64,000 nt of DNA from Parasedimentitalea marina. Its GTDB lineage: Bacteria > Pseudomonadota > Alphaproteobacteria > Rhodobacterales > Rhodobacteraceae. Positions 17,607 to 26,091 of the stretch are shown here, in pieces. The notes under the pieces were generated by a model. The model saw only the letters and a program-made list of their open reading frames with translations, ran no database searches and was not told where the DNA came from. Position 1 is the first letter of the stretch; every line of letters starts with the position of its first letter. The translations under genes were made by a program, and so were the position numbers. The stretch covers positions 2,170,001 through 2,234,000 of the forward strand of contig NZ_CP033219.1 of assembly GCF_004006175.1 (NCBI RefSeq), in the 5' to 3' direction.

Positions 17607-20212
17607 GCGGGAACTCCTTCTTTACTGGCCCGTCCACGCTGCAACATGGCCACCAAGGCCAGCAACAGCAATGCCGGCAGGTATACCAGTTCCTTGGGCA
17701 ATTGTTCGGCAGGCGCTTGGATCGCTGTGATTTGAACCGGCTCATCGCCATAGAAATCAAAACTCTCGATCTTGGTTGAAACCGGCGTACCAAACATTGG
17801 CTCGTCAAGTTTCATCAGGCCGTCTTCCTCTAGCAGCATGAACCCATAGGCGTCGGCGCGGGATTGTCCGTTGCTTTCACCTTCGATCACCATCACCAGA
17901 GTGGTTGATTTCACTTTGGAAGAGTCGAAATCTGGACCCTGGACCGTAATCCGCAGCTCGCTACCCTGCTCAGCCTCAGTCAAAACTTGCACCAGCTCGG
18001 TCGGCGCGACATCGGAATAAGCAGGCATAAGCCGGTTCATAACAAAGTCAGGTCTGAACAACACAAAAGCCACTAAAACCAGTGCTACGCTTTCGTAGAC
18101 GCGTGACTTGGTAAGGAAGTGCCCCATTGTACCAGCCGTGAACACAAGGATGGCTATGGTTGCTGATATCGCGACAATAATTCCTTGTACCAACGTCACA
18201 TCGATCAACAACAAATCGGTGTTGAAGATAAACACAAACGGCAGTGCCACGGTTCGCAGGCTATAGAAGAATGCGATGAAACCTGTCTTGATCGCGTCGC
18301 CGCCAGAAACCGCAGCTGCGGCAAAACTGGCGAGGCCAACCGGTGGCGTTACATCCGCCATGATCCCAAAGTAGAACACAAACAAATGCACCGCGATAAG
18401 GGGTACCACCAATCCCGATTGTGCGCCCAGTTCAACCACGACCCCAGCCATCAGCGAGCTGACAACGATATAGTTGGCAGTGGTCGGCAGGCCCATCCCC
18501 AGAACAAGGGACAGCAGTCCTACCAAAACCAGCATCAAGATCAGATTGCCACCCGACAGAAACTCAACCAGGTCCGCCATCACTTGGCCGATACCGGTTA
18601 GCGTCACAGTACCAACAATGACACCCGCCGTGGCAGTGGCCAGTGCAATACCGATCATATTGCGGGCACCCTCGATCAAGCCGTCCCAAAGATCCACAAC
18701 ACCCTCTTTGAAGGCATTGGCGGTTTCGCTTTCACCGCGGAACATCGCCTTGATCGGTTTTTGGGTCAGAAGGATAACGAACAACAGCGCAGTAGCCCAA
18801 AACGCGGACAAACCTGGCGATTTCTGCTCGATCATCAAGAAGTAGACCAAGACAATAATCGGCAAAAGGTAATGCAGACCTGCCTTATAGATCTCGCCCA
18901 CCACTGGCAGTTCAACCACCTTGGCGTTCGGATCATCCGGCACCAGATCTTCAACCCCTGAGGCGACCCACAGCAGCGCCACATAAGTCGCTGCCACAAT
19001 TGCCGACATCACAATGTTGGAAACACCCGGCATCAAGTACGCCACCAACTGGACCGGATATTGCACACCATAGCACAGCGCCGCAAAGCCAGCAAAGAAC
19101 AGCGCCATGCCGCCAATGGTTTTACCCATCGAGACAACACGGTTGCCCAGCGTTGGCATGTTACGCTTCACCGCCTCCAGATGCACGATATAGACCAGTG
19201 CAATGTAAGAGATTGTCGCTGGCAAGAAGGCGTGTGTGATCACCTCGACATAAGAAATGCCGACGTATTCCACCATCAGAAACGCAGCAGCCCCCATAAC
19301 CGGCGGCATGATTTGCCCATTGACCGACGAGGCAACCTCGACTGCGCCTGCCTGTTCACTGGAAAATCCGACCCGTTTCATCAGCGGGATGGTAAACGTC
19401 CCAGTGGTGACCACGTTGGCAATCGATGAACCAGAGATCAGGCCCGTCGCTGCCGAGCCAACCACAGCTGCTTTGGCCGGGCCGCCACGCAGGTGACCCA
19501 GTGCACCAAACGCCATTTTTATGAAGTAATTGCCTGCACCCGCTTTGCTGAGCAACGCGCCAAACAATACAAACAGAAAGACAAATTTGGTCGAAACACC
19601 CAAGGCGATGCCAAACACACCTTCCGAAGTGATCCACATATGGCTCATCGCCTTTTTCAGGCTAGCACCTTTCCAACGGATGACATCTGGCAGCCAATCC
19701 GAGGAGCCAAAGAACACGTATCCCAGAAAAATTACCGCAATGATCGCCATTGCTGGGCCTAACGCACGCCGCGCAGCCTCGAACAATAACGCCAGGCCGA
19801 GGAGTGCAAACCACTTGTCGACATCATCCGCAAGACCACCGGACGCAACCACTTTTTGGTAGAAAATGTAGCCGTAGAGCGCGATGAATGCACCGCCGAC
19901 AGCCATGATCCAGTCCTGAACCGGAACAAAACTGCGTGGGCTGGTCTTAAGCATAGGATAGGCCGTAAAGGCCAGGAACATAGCAAATGCCAAATGGATT
20001 TGCCGTGAATTGTTTACCACACTTCCGGGCAACAATATGTTGGACATTGGTGAGGCCAAAATGACCTGAAACACCGACCAAATTACCGCAACGATTGCCA
20101 GAAACAGCCCGATCGACCCCGGAGGGTTTCGCGCACCGGCGTCTGAGGACGCCACCAGGTCTTGCAATTCATCTTCAGTAAGCGGCCGATTTTCATGAAC
20201 ATCAGATGTCAT
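17603..20212 (-). CDS. TRAP transporter fused 4TM/12TM permease with DUF3394 C-terminus (TAXI type)
   Basis: This 869-residue protein is the fused small and large membrane subunit of a TAXI-TRAP importer, which uses an ion gradient to take up a substrate captured by the periplasmic receptor. The N-terminal DctQ-like helices (about 35-190) precede the DctM-like body (about 190-690). That body contains GSAATGLISGSSIANVVTTGTF, VNGQIMPPVMGAAAFLM, GMGLPTTANY and MADVTPPVGLASFAAAAVSGGD. The C-terminal 180 residues form the DUF3394 extension with a soluble part and a final helix before a basic tail. The ATG has GGGGAG upstream. It is preceded by the receptor gene and overlaps uspA. The substrate is unknown. 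Confidence 0.93.
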   Translation of the reverse strand: MTSDVHENRPLTEDELQDLVASSDAGARNPPGSIGLFLAIVAVIWSVFQVILASPMSNILLPGSVVNNSRQIHLAFAMFLAFTAYPMLKTSPRSFVPVQDWIMAVGGAFIALYGYIFYQKVVASGGLADDVDKWFALLGLALLFEAARRALGPAMAIIAVIFLGYVFFGSSDWLPDVIRWKGASLKKAMSHMWITSEGVFGIALGVSTKFVFLFVLFGALLSKAGAGNYFIKMAFGALGHLRGGPAKAAVVGSAATGLISGSSIANVVTTGTFTIPLMKRVGFSSEQAGAVEVASSVNGQIMPPVMGAAAFLMVEYVGISYVEVITHAFLPATISYIALVYIVHLEAVKRNMPTLGNRVVSMGKTIGGMALFFAGFAALCYGVQYPVQLVAYLMPGVSNIVMSAIVAATYVALLWVASGVEDLVPDDPNAKVVELPVVGEIYKAGLHYLLPIIVLVYFLMIEQKSPGLSAFWATALLFVILLTQKPIKAMFRGESETANAFKEGVVDLWDGLIEGARNMIGIALATATAGVIVGTVTLTGIGQVMADLVEFLSGGNLILMLVLVGLLSLVLGMGLPTTANYIVVSSLMAGVVVELGAQSGLVVPLIAVHLFVFYFGIMADVTPPVGLASFAAAAVSGGDAIKTGFIAFFYSLRTVALPFVFIFNTDLLLIDVTLVQGIIVAISATIAILVFTAGTMGHFLTKSRVYESVALVLVAFVLFRPDFVMNRLMPAYSDVAPTELVQVLTEAEQGSELRITVQGPDFDSSKVKSTTLVMVIEGESNGQSRADAYGFMLLEEDGLMKLDEPMFGTPVSTKIESFDFYGDEPVQITAIQAPAEQLPKELVYLPALLLLALVAMLQRGRASKEGVPA

Positions 20213-20284
20213 GGATAATCTCCCCTATGGCCGTCGTTTAGACGCGGCCTTAATATTGACGCCAAAGGTCACCCCCAAGCGTGA

Positions 20285-20309
20285 AACGGGGCGCTTAAAG
20301 CGCCCCGTT
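20285..20309 (-). terminator. Intergenic stem-loop between TRAP receptor and permease genes
   Basis: AACGGGGCGCTT and AAGCGCCCCGTT form a near-perfect palindrome 16 bases past the receptor stop codon. On the coding (minus) strand no T run follows. It probably acts as a partial terminator or 3' stabiliser that lets the receptor be made in excess of the permease. Confidence 0.55.
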
Positions 20310-20325
20310 GTTTTACAAAATTGAA

Positions 20326-21291
20326 TTATTCAATCCAGCCTTGCTCTTTGTAATACTTCGCAGCACCAGCATGCAGCGGAGCAGACAGACCAGCTGTAGC
20401 CATTTCCTCAGGCTGGAGGTTGGCAAATGCTGGGTGCAGCTTGCGGAACGCATCGATGTTTTCGAAGACCGACTTAACAACGGTGTAAACAGCTTCTTCC
20501 GAAACAGCATCCGACGTTACAAAAGTCGCGCCTACACCAAAGGTCATGGTGTCTGAATCCGACCCACGGTACATGCCGCCAGGGATGGTGGCTGTGCGGT
20601 AGAACGCATTGTCGTCGATCAGGCCAGTCACAGCGTCTCCGTCAACAGTTACCAGAACCGAGTCACATGCTGTGGTCGCTTCCTGGATCGAACCCGACGG
20701 GTGACCGACGGTATAAACCATGGCATCAATTTGATTGTCACACAGGGCCGCAGACTGTTCAGCAGCCTTCAACTCGGTTGCCAATGCAAAAGCATCCATG
20801 CCCCAGCCCTTGGCCTCCAACAGCACTTCCATTGTGCCGCGCTGACCCGAACCGGGGTTGCCGATGTTTACGCGCTTACCCTTGAGGTCATCAAAGTTGG
20901 AGATGCCTGCATCTGCACGCGCAACAACTGTAAAGGGTTCAGGATGTACTGAGAACACAGCACGAAGGCCTTCAAACGCGCCAGCGTCGGAAAATTTGGA
21001 TGTGCCGTGGAACGCATGATGCTGCCAGTCAGACTGAGCCACACCAAATTCCAACTCGCCCTCGCGAATGGTGTTGATATTGTAGACAGAACCGCCGGTT
21101 GATTCAACTGAGCAACGGATTCCGTGCTCTTTACGGCCTTTGTTTACCAAACGGCAGATTGCTCCACCAGTTGGGTAATAGACACCTGTTACGCCACCGG
21201 TGCCGATGGTGATGAATTCTTCTGCCATCGCTGCAGGTGCCATGAACGAGGCGGCCAGCAACGCGCCTGCGGTCAGTTTAGTGATTGTCAT
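20326..21291 (-). CDS. TAXI family TRAP transporter solute receptor
   Basis: This 321-residue periplasmic binding protein has a signal peptide (MTITKLTAGALLAASFMAPA, cleavage at AMA-EEF). The TAXI hallmark FITIGTGGVTGVYYPTGGAIC comes straight after it. Further family stretches are CSVESTGGSVYNINTIREGELEFGVAQSDW, VNIGNPGSGQRGTMEVLL and CDNQIDAMVYTVGHPSG. The chosen start at 21291 has GGGAGAG upstream; a longer frame to 21339 would bury the signal peptide. It heads the operon receptor - fused permease - UspA. The substrate is not evident; characterised TAXI proteins often bind dicarboxylates or amino acids. Confidence 0.92.
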   Translation of the reverse strand: MTITKLTAGALLAASFMAPAAMAEEFITIGTGGVTGVYYPTGGAICRLVNKGRKEHGIRCSVESTGGSVYNINTIREGELEFGVAQSDWQHHAFHGTSKFSDAGAFEGLRAVFSVHPEPFTVVARADAGISNFDDLKGKRVNIGNPGSGQRGTMEVLLEAKGWGMDAFALATELKAAEQSAALCDNQIDAMVYTVGHPSGSIQEATTACDSVLVTVDGDAVTGLIDDNAFYRTATIPGGMYRGSDSDTMTFGVGATFVTSDAVSEEAVYTVVKSVFENIDAFRKLHPAFANLQPEEMATAGLSAPLHAGAAKYYKEQGWIE

Positions 21292-22141
21292 GATCAAGTC
21301 TCTCCCACTTGTATGTGTATAGATCGGGATCACGGACACTTTCTATTCCGCTAGGCGATTAGCCCAACAGGATTTTTACTCGACTTGGTGAGCCGGTTTT
21401 TTTGGTTTGTCCCCGATCCGCCCTGACGGTTCCATCCTCCTATGCTCAAGTCAAGAGTATGCGTTTATGTCGCAGGCTGGATGGGGGTGAATTCTGCTTA
21501 TCTGACAAACCTGTTCGAATTTTCCCCGTCAAAGACGGTAGTCTCCCTGCCCTTTCCAGTCATTTCCCCACATTTAACAAAAATTAATTTACTTTTTCGC
21601 CTGAAAGCGTCACAATATTCAAACTCAAATCAATACAACCTAAGCGAGAGGAAATTGATGTTGAACTCATAATTTGTGAACCTAACATCGTCGTGACCTT
21701 CGCAAGTGCTGATCACTCGATCACAATGAACTTCTGACATGACAAGTTACTAAAAATAGGCTAACTGACCCTTATTGTAAGTAAGCCGAATTATTATGAA
21801 ATTTTCTGGTGGAGTGGTAACGTTGACTTATTTGAGCCAAGTCATTTCTGACAACCCAACGATCGACGATTTCTGGTCCCTCGAGCGCTGCGTCTCTCTG
21901 GCAGCGCGCTCTGAACCTCAAGGCCAGGGATCGCCACTGATGTTCGATGTCGAGCCTGAGTTCCGAACAACTCCCCGCAAATGGGACCTCATCCTGACGG
22001 CTGCATATGAACGCGGCATGCGAGCCCGATGAATGGTCGCAGTTTTCACTAAAACCGACTAATTCCGATGGACCTTGGCGTTCCTCCCGCATATCCTTCA
22101 GCTCTGGAAAACCACTTCCCGATATGAGCCAAGGAACATTT
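21292..22141. other. Divergent intergenic region upstream of the TAXI operon and the hydroxylase operon
   Basis: About 850 bases separate the receptor gene (minus) from the CoxM-like gene (plus). It is AT-rich around 21580-21800. The only candidate gene is the 78-codon frame at 21796, listed separately. Promoters for both operons must lie here, but I could not assign boxes reliably. Confidence 0.45.
21796..22032 (+). CDS. Unrecognised small ORF (78 aa) before the hydroxylase operon
   Basis: A 78-codon frame starts at an ATG, without a good ribosome-binding site. The product is soluble, of balanced composition, and ends RKWDLILTAAYERGMRAR. Its second half reads like real protein, with mixed acidic, aromatic and basic residues, so it may be the remnant of a larger gene or a small conserved protein. 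The first 10-15 residues look less natural, and a GTG or TTG soon after the ATG could be the true start. I do not recognise it, and a frame on the other strand covers the same DNA. Confidence 0.35.
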   Translation: MKFSGGVVTLTYLSQVISDNPTIDDFWSLERCVSLAARSEPQGQGSPLMFDVEPEFRTTPRKWDLILTAAYERGMRAR

Positions 22142-23011
22142 ATGCAGTACCACAGTCCAAATAGTTTCGAGGATGCTGCCGCATTGGCCTTAGCCGCAAC
22201 GGGAACAACCCGTTTTCTGGCAGGCGGCACTGATGTATTGGTACAATTGCGGGCTGATATTATCACCCCTGACACTGTTATCGACATCAAAAACATACCC
22301 GGCACCCAGAACATAACATGCAACGCTGATGGAAGTTGGACACTCGGTGTGGCCACTCCCGGAGCTGAGATGCGCGAACATGCTGGTCTAGGCCAGGATT
22401 GGCCGGGTCTTGTTGAGGCCATGGACTTGATCGGTTCAACTCAAGTACAAGGTCGCGCCACCTTGGTAGGCAATCTCTGCAATGGATCGCCCGCCGCCGA
22501 TTCCGTGCCAGCCATGGCCACAGCTGGCGTGGAACTATCGATCACCAACGCTCAAGGTACCCGCCGCGTTCCAGTGATGGATATTCCGGCCGGTCCCGGG
22601 CGTACTCATCTAACACAAGGTGACGTCATTTCAGCCGTACATATACCGGCACGCGGTGAGCGCGGCGGAGACGCCTATTTGCGCTTTATTCCGCGTACCG
22701 AAATGGACATTGCTGTTGTGGGATGTGCCGTCAACCTTCGGCTGGATACCGCCGGTGTCATAACCGAAGCCAGCGTCTCATTGGGGGCTGTTGCCCCTAC
22801 TGTTCTGGTTCTAGATGATGCCGCTGACACCCTCATTGGCAGCACGCTGGACGATGCTTCATTGGACAGGCTGGCCGAGGCCGCTTCGGCAGCCTGCAAT
22901 CCAATTTCCGACAAACGCGGCACGATTGAGTTTAGAACCCATGTTGCCGGAGTCTTGGCCAAACGCGCCGCTAAAATTGCCTATGCGCGCGCGCAGGGAG
23001 TGACCAAATGA
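22142..23011 (+). CDS. Molybdenum hydroxylase FAD-binding subunit (CoxM-like)
   Basis: This 289-residue medium subunit of a xanthine dehydrogenase/CO dehydrogenase-family enzyme carries FAD and passes electrons from the iron-sulfur subunit. The FAD-site motifs are FLAGGTDVLVQLR (25-37) and ATLVGNLCNGSPAADSVPAM (about 106-125), and the CODH_C-type C-terminal domain follows (LRFIPRTEMDIAVVGCAVNL). The ATG at 22142 has AAGGA upstream and gives the normal N-terminus (MQYHSPNSFEDAAAL); a longer frame from 22007 adds unlikely sequence. Its stop overlaps the next gene start (ATGA). It is the first gene of the operon M-S-L plus a MoaD-like gene. Confidence 0.93.
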   Translation: MQYHSPNSFEDAAALALAATGTTRFLAGGTDVLVQLRADIITPDTVIDIKNIPGTQNITCNADGSWTLGVATPGAEMREHAGLGQDWPGLVEAMDLIGSTQVQGRATLVGNLCNGSPAADSVPAMATAGVELSITNAQGTRRVPVMDIPAGPGRTHLTQGDVISAVHIPARGERGGDAYLRFIPRTEMDIAVVGCAVNLRLDTAGVITEASVSLGAVAPTVLVLDDAADTLIGSTLDDASLDRLAEAASAACNPISDKRGTIEFRTHVAGVLAKRAAKIAYARAQGVTK

Positions 23012-23487
23012 AGACCATTCATGTAACCACCACAGTCAACGGTGACACTGTCGAGTACCTTTGCGATCCACGTGAGACGATGCTGGATGTTTTGCGCGAC
23101 CGCCTGAACCTGACTGGCGCCAAAGAAGGCTGCGGCACCGGCGATTGTGGTGCCTGCTCGGTCACTGTGGATGACCGTTTGGTTTGCTCATGCCTGATGC
23201 TGGGGGTCGAGGCCGAAGGAAAAACGATTACCACAGTCGAAGGTATCGCAGATGGCGAAAACCTGCACCCATTGCAGAAAAAGTTCATTGAATATGCAGC
23301 CTTACAATGCGGAATTTGCACACCAGGTATCCTAGTGGCGGCAAAATCACTGCTAGAGAAGAACCCAGACCCAACTGAATCTGAAGTTCGGTATTGGTTG
23401 GCCGGAAACCTGTGCCGTTGCACCGGATATGATAAAATCATTCGCGCAGTTATGGATACTGCAGCAGATATGCGGGAGGCTTCCTAA
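23008..23487 (+). CDS. Molybdenum hydroxylase [2Fe-2S] subunit (CoxS-like)
   Basis: This 159-residue small subunit has two [2Fe-2S] clusters. The plant-type ferredoxin site uses Cys42, Cys47, Cys50 and Cys62 (GCGTGDCGAC and LVCSC). The second, helical domain uses Cys101, Cys104, Cys136 and Cys138 (QCGICTPG and NLCRCTGYD). All eight ligands are present. It overlaps the CoxM-like gene by four bases and the CoxL-like gene by one, so the three subunits should be made in equal amounts. Confidence 0.95.
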   Translation: MKTIHVTTTVNGDTVEYLCDPRETMLDVLRDRLNLTGAKEGCGTGDCGACSVTVDDRLVCSCLMLGVEAEGKTITTVEGIADGENLHPLQKKFIEYAALQCGICTPGILVAAKSLLEKNPDPTESEVRYWLAGNLCRCTGYDKIIRAVMDTAADMREAS

Positions 23488-25739
23488 TGGCTTTGGATGA
23501 TCGCAAGACTACCGATTTTAAATTCATCGGCTCCCGCCCTGACCGCCCCGATGGCCTGGACAAAGTCACGGGTCGCGCGCAGTTTGGTGCTGACGCTCAT
23601 GCCCCAGGCATGCTGCACGGCGCGATTGTGCGCAGTCCTCATGCACATGCGCGTATTATTAGTATTGATACCAGCAAAGCTGAACAACTGGATGGCGTAA
23701 AATCCGTAGTGACCCGCGCGGATTTTGCCAAGGATTTGTCAGGTGAATTTTCCTTTGTTTTGGAAAACGTCATGGCCGGCGAAAAGGCTCTCTATGATGG
23801 CCATGCGGTTGCTGCCGTCGCCGCCAGCTCCGCGCTGATTGCCCGAGATGCAGCCAAATTGGTCAAGGTGGATTATGAAATCCTGCCGCATGTGACCGAT
23901 GTTGACGCTGCCATGGCCGATGACGCCCCCATCCTCAACGACACATACGCTGATGCGTCGGTTCCGTCAGGTCTACACCCAAATGTGGTGCGTTATCATG
24001 ACAGTGGCCATGGTGATGTCGACGCCGGATTTGCCAGCGCAGATCTGGTTATTGAAGATAGTTTTAAAACCGAAGCGACCCACCAGGGCTACATCGAACC
24101 CCATGCTTGTCTTGCGACGTTGGGCAATGACGGCAAAGGCGAGCTATGGTGCACCACCCAAGGCCATTGGATTGCACAAAAGACCTGTGCCGCATTGGTT
24201 GGTATCGACACCTCGCAGCTTCGGGTTACCGCATCCGAAATCGGTGGCGGTTTTGGTGGTAAAACCACCGTATTTATTGAACCCGTCGCATTAGCTTTGT
24301 CTCGTAAGGCTAACCGACCAGTAAAAATAGTCATGAACAGATCCGAAGTTTTTCGCGCCACGGGTCCGACGTCATCAACATCGATGGACGTCAAAATTGG
24401 TATGATGAAGGATGGGACTATTACCGCAGCACAGGGCATTTTCCGGTTGCAGGGTGGCGCATTTCCTGGGGCTCCGATGGAGTTTTCTGCCATGTGTGCC
24501 TTTGCCCCCTATGCACTAGAGAACGTGAAACAGATCGGCTACGACGTCATTTCCAATCGCCCCAAGCAGGCTGCTTATCGCGCGCCAGGCGCACCGATGG
24601 CCTCTTTTGCCGTTGAGTCCGTAATCGACGAGCTGTGCAATAAACTTGGTCTGGACCCCATTGAAGTCCGACTGAAAAATGCATCGCGCGAAGGCACCAA
24701 AGCGTCTTATGGACCTAGGTTCCAACGCATCGGTTTGGTCGAAACACTTGAGGCCGCCAAGGCACATCCACACTACTCGGCTCCATTGAAACCAGGTCAA
24801 GGTCGCGGTGTGTCCTGCGGGTTTTGGTTTAACCACGGCGGGGAAACCTCTGTTAGCCTTGCACTTTCCGAGGATGGAACTTGTCAGATCTCGGTTGGAA
24901 CACCAGATATTGGCGGCTCGCGCGCTTCTATGGCCTTGATGGCTGCCGAAGTTCTGGGCATCGACTATGAGAACATCCGGGTTACCATCGCTGATACAGC
25001 GACCCTGGGATATAACGATGTCTCTCACGGGAGCCGGGTTACCTATGCATCAGGCCTAGCCACAATCAAAGCGGCTCAAGATGCCGTCGAGAAGCTGTGC
25101 AAGAGGGCTGCAGCCAAGTGGGGAATTCCAGAAGACGCTGTTTTCTGGGAGGATGGATGTGCCAAACCTTCGGGTGCCAATGCCGGAAACTTCGATCCTG
25201 TTCCATTGGCTGAACTCACGAAAGATATGGGTGCAACCGGAGGTCCGATATCGGGACATTTTGAAGCGACGCCCGAAGGTGCCGGAGTATCTTTTGGCAC
25301 CCATATCGTGGATGCCGAAGTTGACCCCGAAACCGGGAAAACTGCTGTTGTTCGCTACACGGTAATCCAGGACGCCGGTAAGGCGATCCACCCGACTTAT
25401 GTGGAAGGCCAGTTTCAGGGCGGTGCCGCGCAGGGCATCGGTTGGGCGCTGAACGAAGAATACATTTACGGTGAAGATGGTCGGTTGCAGAACTCGATCT
25501 TTCTGGATTACCGGGTCCCCGTGGCCTCGGATCTGCCAATGATCGACACGGTAATAGTCGAAGTGCCAAACCCAGGCCACCCCTATGGTGTTCGCGGTGT
25601 TGGTGAGACTGGAATTGTGCCGCCACTTGCGGCGATCGCCAATGCAGTTTCGGCTGCCGCTGGCGTTCGTCTGCGACATTTGCCAATGTCGCCACCGCGT
25701 ATTCTTCGGGCCCTGGTGGCGCAGGCGCATGAAGGTTAA
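23487..25739 (+). CDS. Molybdenum hydroxylase large (molybdopterin-binding) subunit, CoxL/XDH-like
   Basis: This 750-residue catalytic subunit binds the molybdenum-pterin cofactor. It contains EIGGGFGGK (about 251-259) and the cofactor-binding pattern continuing to the C-terminus. There RGVGETG supplies the conserved active-site Glu of this superfamily. At the position that separates subclasses it has AYRAPGAP (363-370). True form I CO dehydrogenase has AYRCSFR with the copper-binding Cys, so this is not a CO dehydrogenase of the classic type. The substrate is likely an aldehyde, purine or N-heterocycle; the sequence does not say which. No XdhC/CoxF-type maturation gene is in the window; a MoaD-like gene overlaps its end. 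Confidence 0.93.
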   Translation: MALDDRKTTDFKFIGSRPDRPDGLDKVTGRAQFGADAHAPGMLHGAIVRSPHAHARIISIDTSKAEQLDGVKSVVTRADFAKDLSGEFSFVLENVMAGEKALYDGHAVAAVAASSALIARDAAKLVKVDYEILPHVTDVDAAMADDAPILNDTYADASVPSGLHPNVVRYHDSGHGDVDAGFASADLVIEDSFKTEATHQGYIEPHACLATLGNDGKGELWCTTQGHWIAQKTCAALVGIDTSQLRVTASEIGGGFGGKTTVFIEPVALALSRKANRPVKIVMNRSEVFRATGPTSSTSMDVKIGMMKDGTITAAQGIFRLQGGAFPGAPMEFSAMCAFAPYALENVKQIGYDVISNRPKQAAYRAPGAPMASFAVESVIDELCNKLGLDPIEVRLKNASREGTKASYGPRFQRIGLVETLEAAKAHPHYSAPLKPGQGRGVSCGFWFNHGGETSVSLALSEDGTCQISVGTPDIGGSRASMALMAAEVLGIDYENIRVTIADTATLGYNDVSHGSRVTYASGLATIKAAQDAVEKLCKRAAAKWGIPEDAVFWEDGCAKPSGANAGNFDPVPLAELTKDMGATGGPISGHFEATPEGAGVSFGTHIVDAEVDPETGKTAVVRYTVIQDAGKAIHPTYVEGQFQGGAAQGIGWALNEEYIYGEDGRLQNSIFLDYRVPVASDLPMIDTVIVEVPNPGHPYGVRGVGETGIVPPLAAIANAVSAAAGVRLRHLPMSPPRILRALVAQAHEG

Positions 25740-25977
25740 AGTCCATCTTTGGTCAGGGTTGCGAACTCTGACCGGAGGGCTGGAAAAAGTAACTGTAGAT
25801 GCGGCCAACACCGGAGACCTGTTGGCCGCTCTGGTTAGAGACTTTCCACAGTTGGCGCCGGTGATTGAAGCCGGGGTGTCAGTGGCTGTGGATGGCCGCA
25901 TCATTGCCTCAAGTCTGACCGAACCCCTTGGCGCGGATCAGGAAATCTATTTGATGCAACGATTAAAAGGCGGATAG
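25729..25977 (+). CDS. MoaD/ThiS-family ubiquitin-like sulfur-carrier protein
   Basis: This 82-residue protein starts MKVKVHLWSGLRTLTGGLEKV and ends in Gly-Gly (RLKGG), the C-terminal tail that is adenylated and thiocarboxylated in MoaD/ThiS sulfur carriers. The beta-grasp pattern fits: TGDLLAALVRDFPQL, then VSVAVDGRIIASSLTEPLG and DQEIYLMQRLKGG. The ATG at 25729 overlaps the CoxL-like gene by 11 bases, so it is translated with the hydroxylase. It may supply sulfur for molybdopterin or for sulfuration of the molybdenum centre; this is inference from context. A strong terminator follows. Confidence 0.85.
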   Translation: MKVKVHLWSGLRTLTGGLEKVTVDAANTGDLLAALVRDFPQLAPVIEAGVSVAVDGRIIASSLTEPLGADQEIYLMQRLKGG

Positions 25978-26040
25978 TTGTTGGGGCCCTGCCCCAAGCC
26001 CCGGGATATTTTCAGCCAGATGAAAATTGGATCAAAATTA

Positions 26041-26069
26041 AAAGCCCGCCGAGGACATCGGCGGGCTTT
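26041..26069. terminator. Bidirectional terminator between hydroxylase and RND operons
   Basis: A 12-base perfect stem (AAAGCCCGCCGA paired with TCGGCGGGCTTT) closes a five-base loop, with A/T-rich flanks on both sides. It lies between the ends of two convergent operons. Confidence 0.88.
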
Positions 26070-26091
26070 CAATATTTTGATTTCCTTGCAG

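Noticed and set aside
21438..21450. The same CTATGCTCAAG string as in the proposed Ppx promoter (7343-7353)
   Set aside because: No -35 box stands at a suitable distance here, so I treat the shared 11-mer as coincidence.
21772..22422. A 216-codon minus-strand frame overlapping the CoxM-like gene start
   Set aside because: It lies antisense to clearly coding sequence and its product has the composition of a shadow frame.
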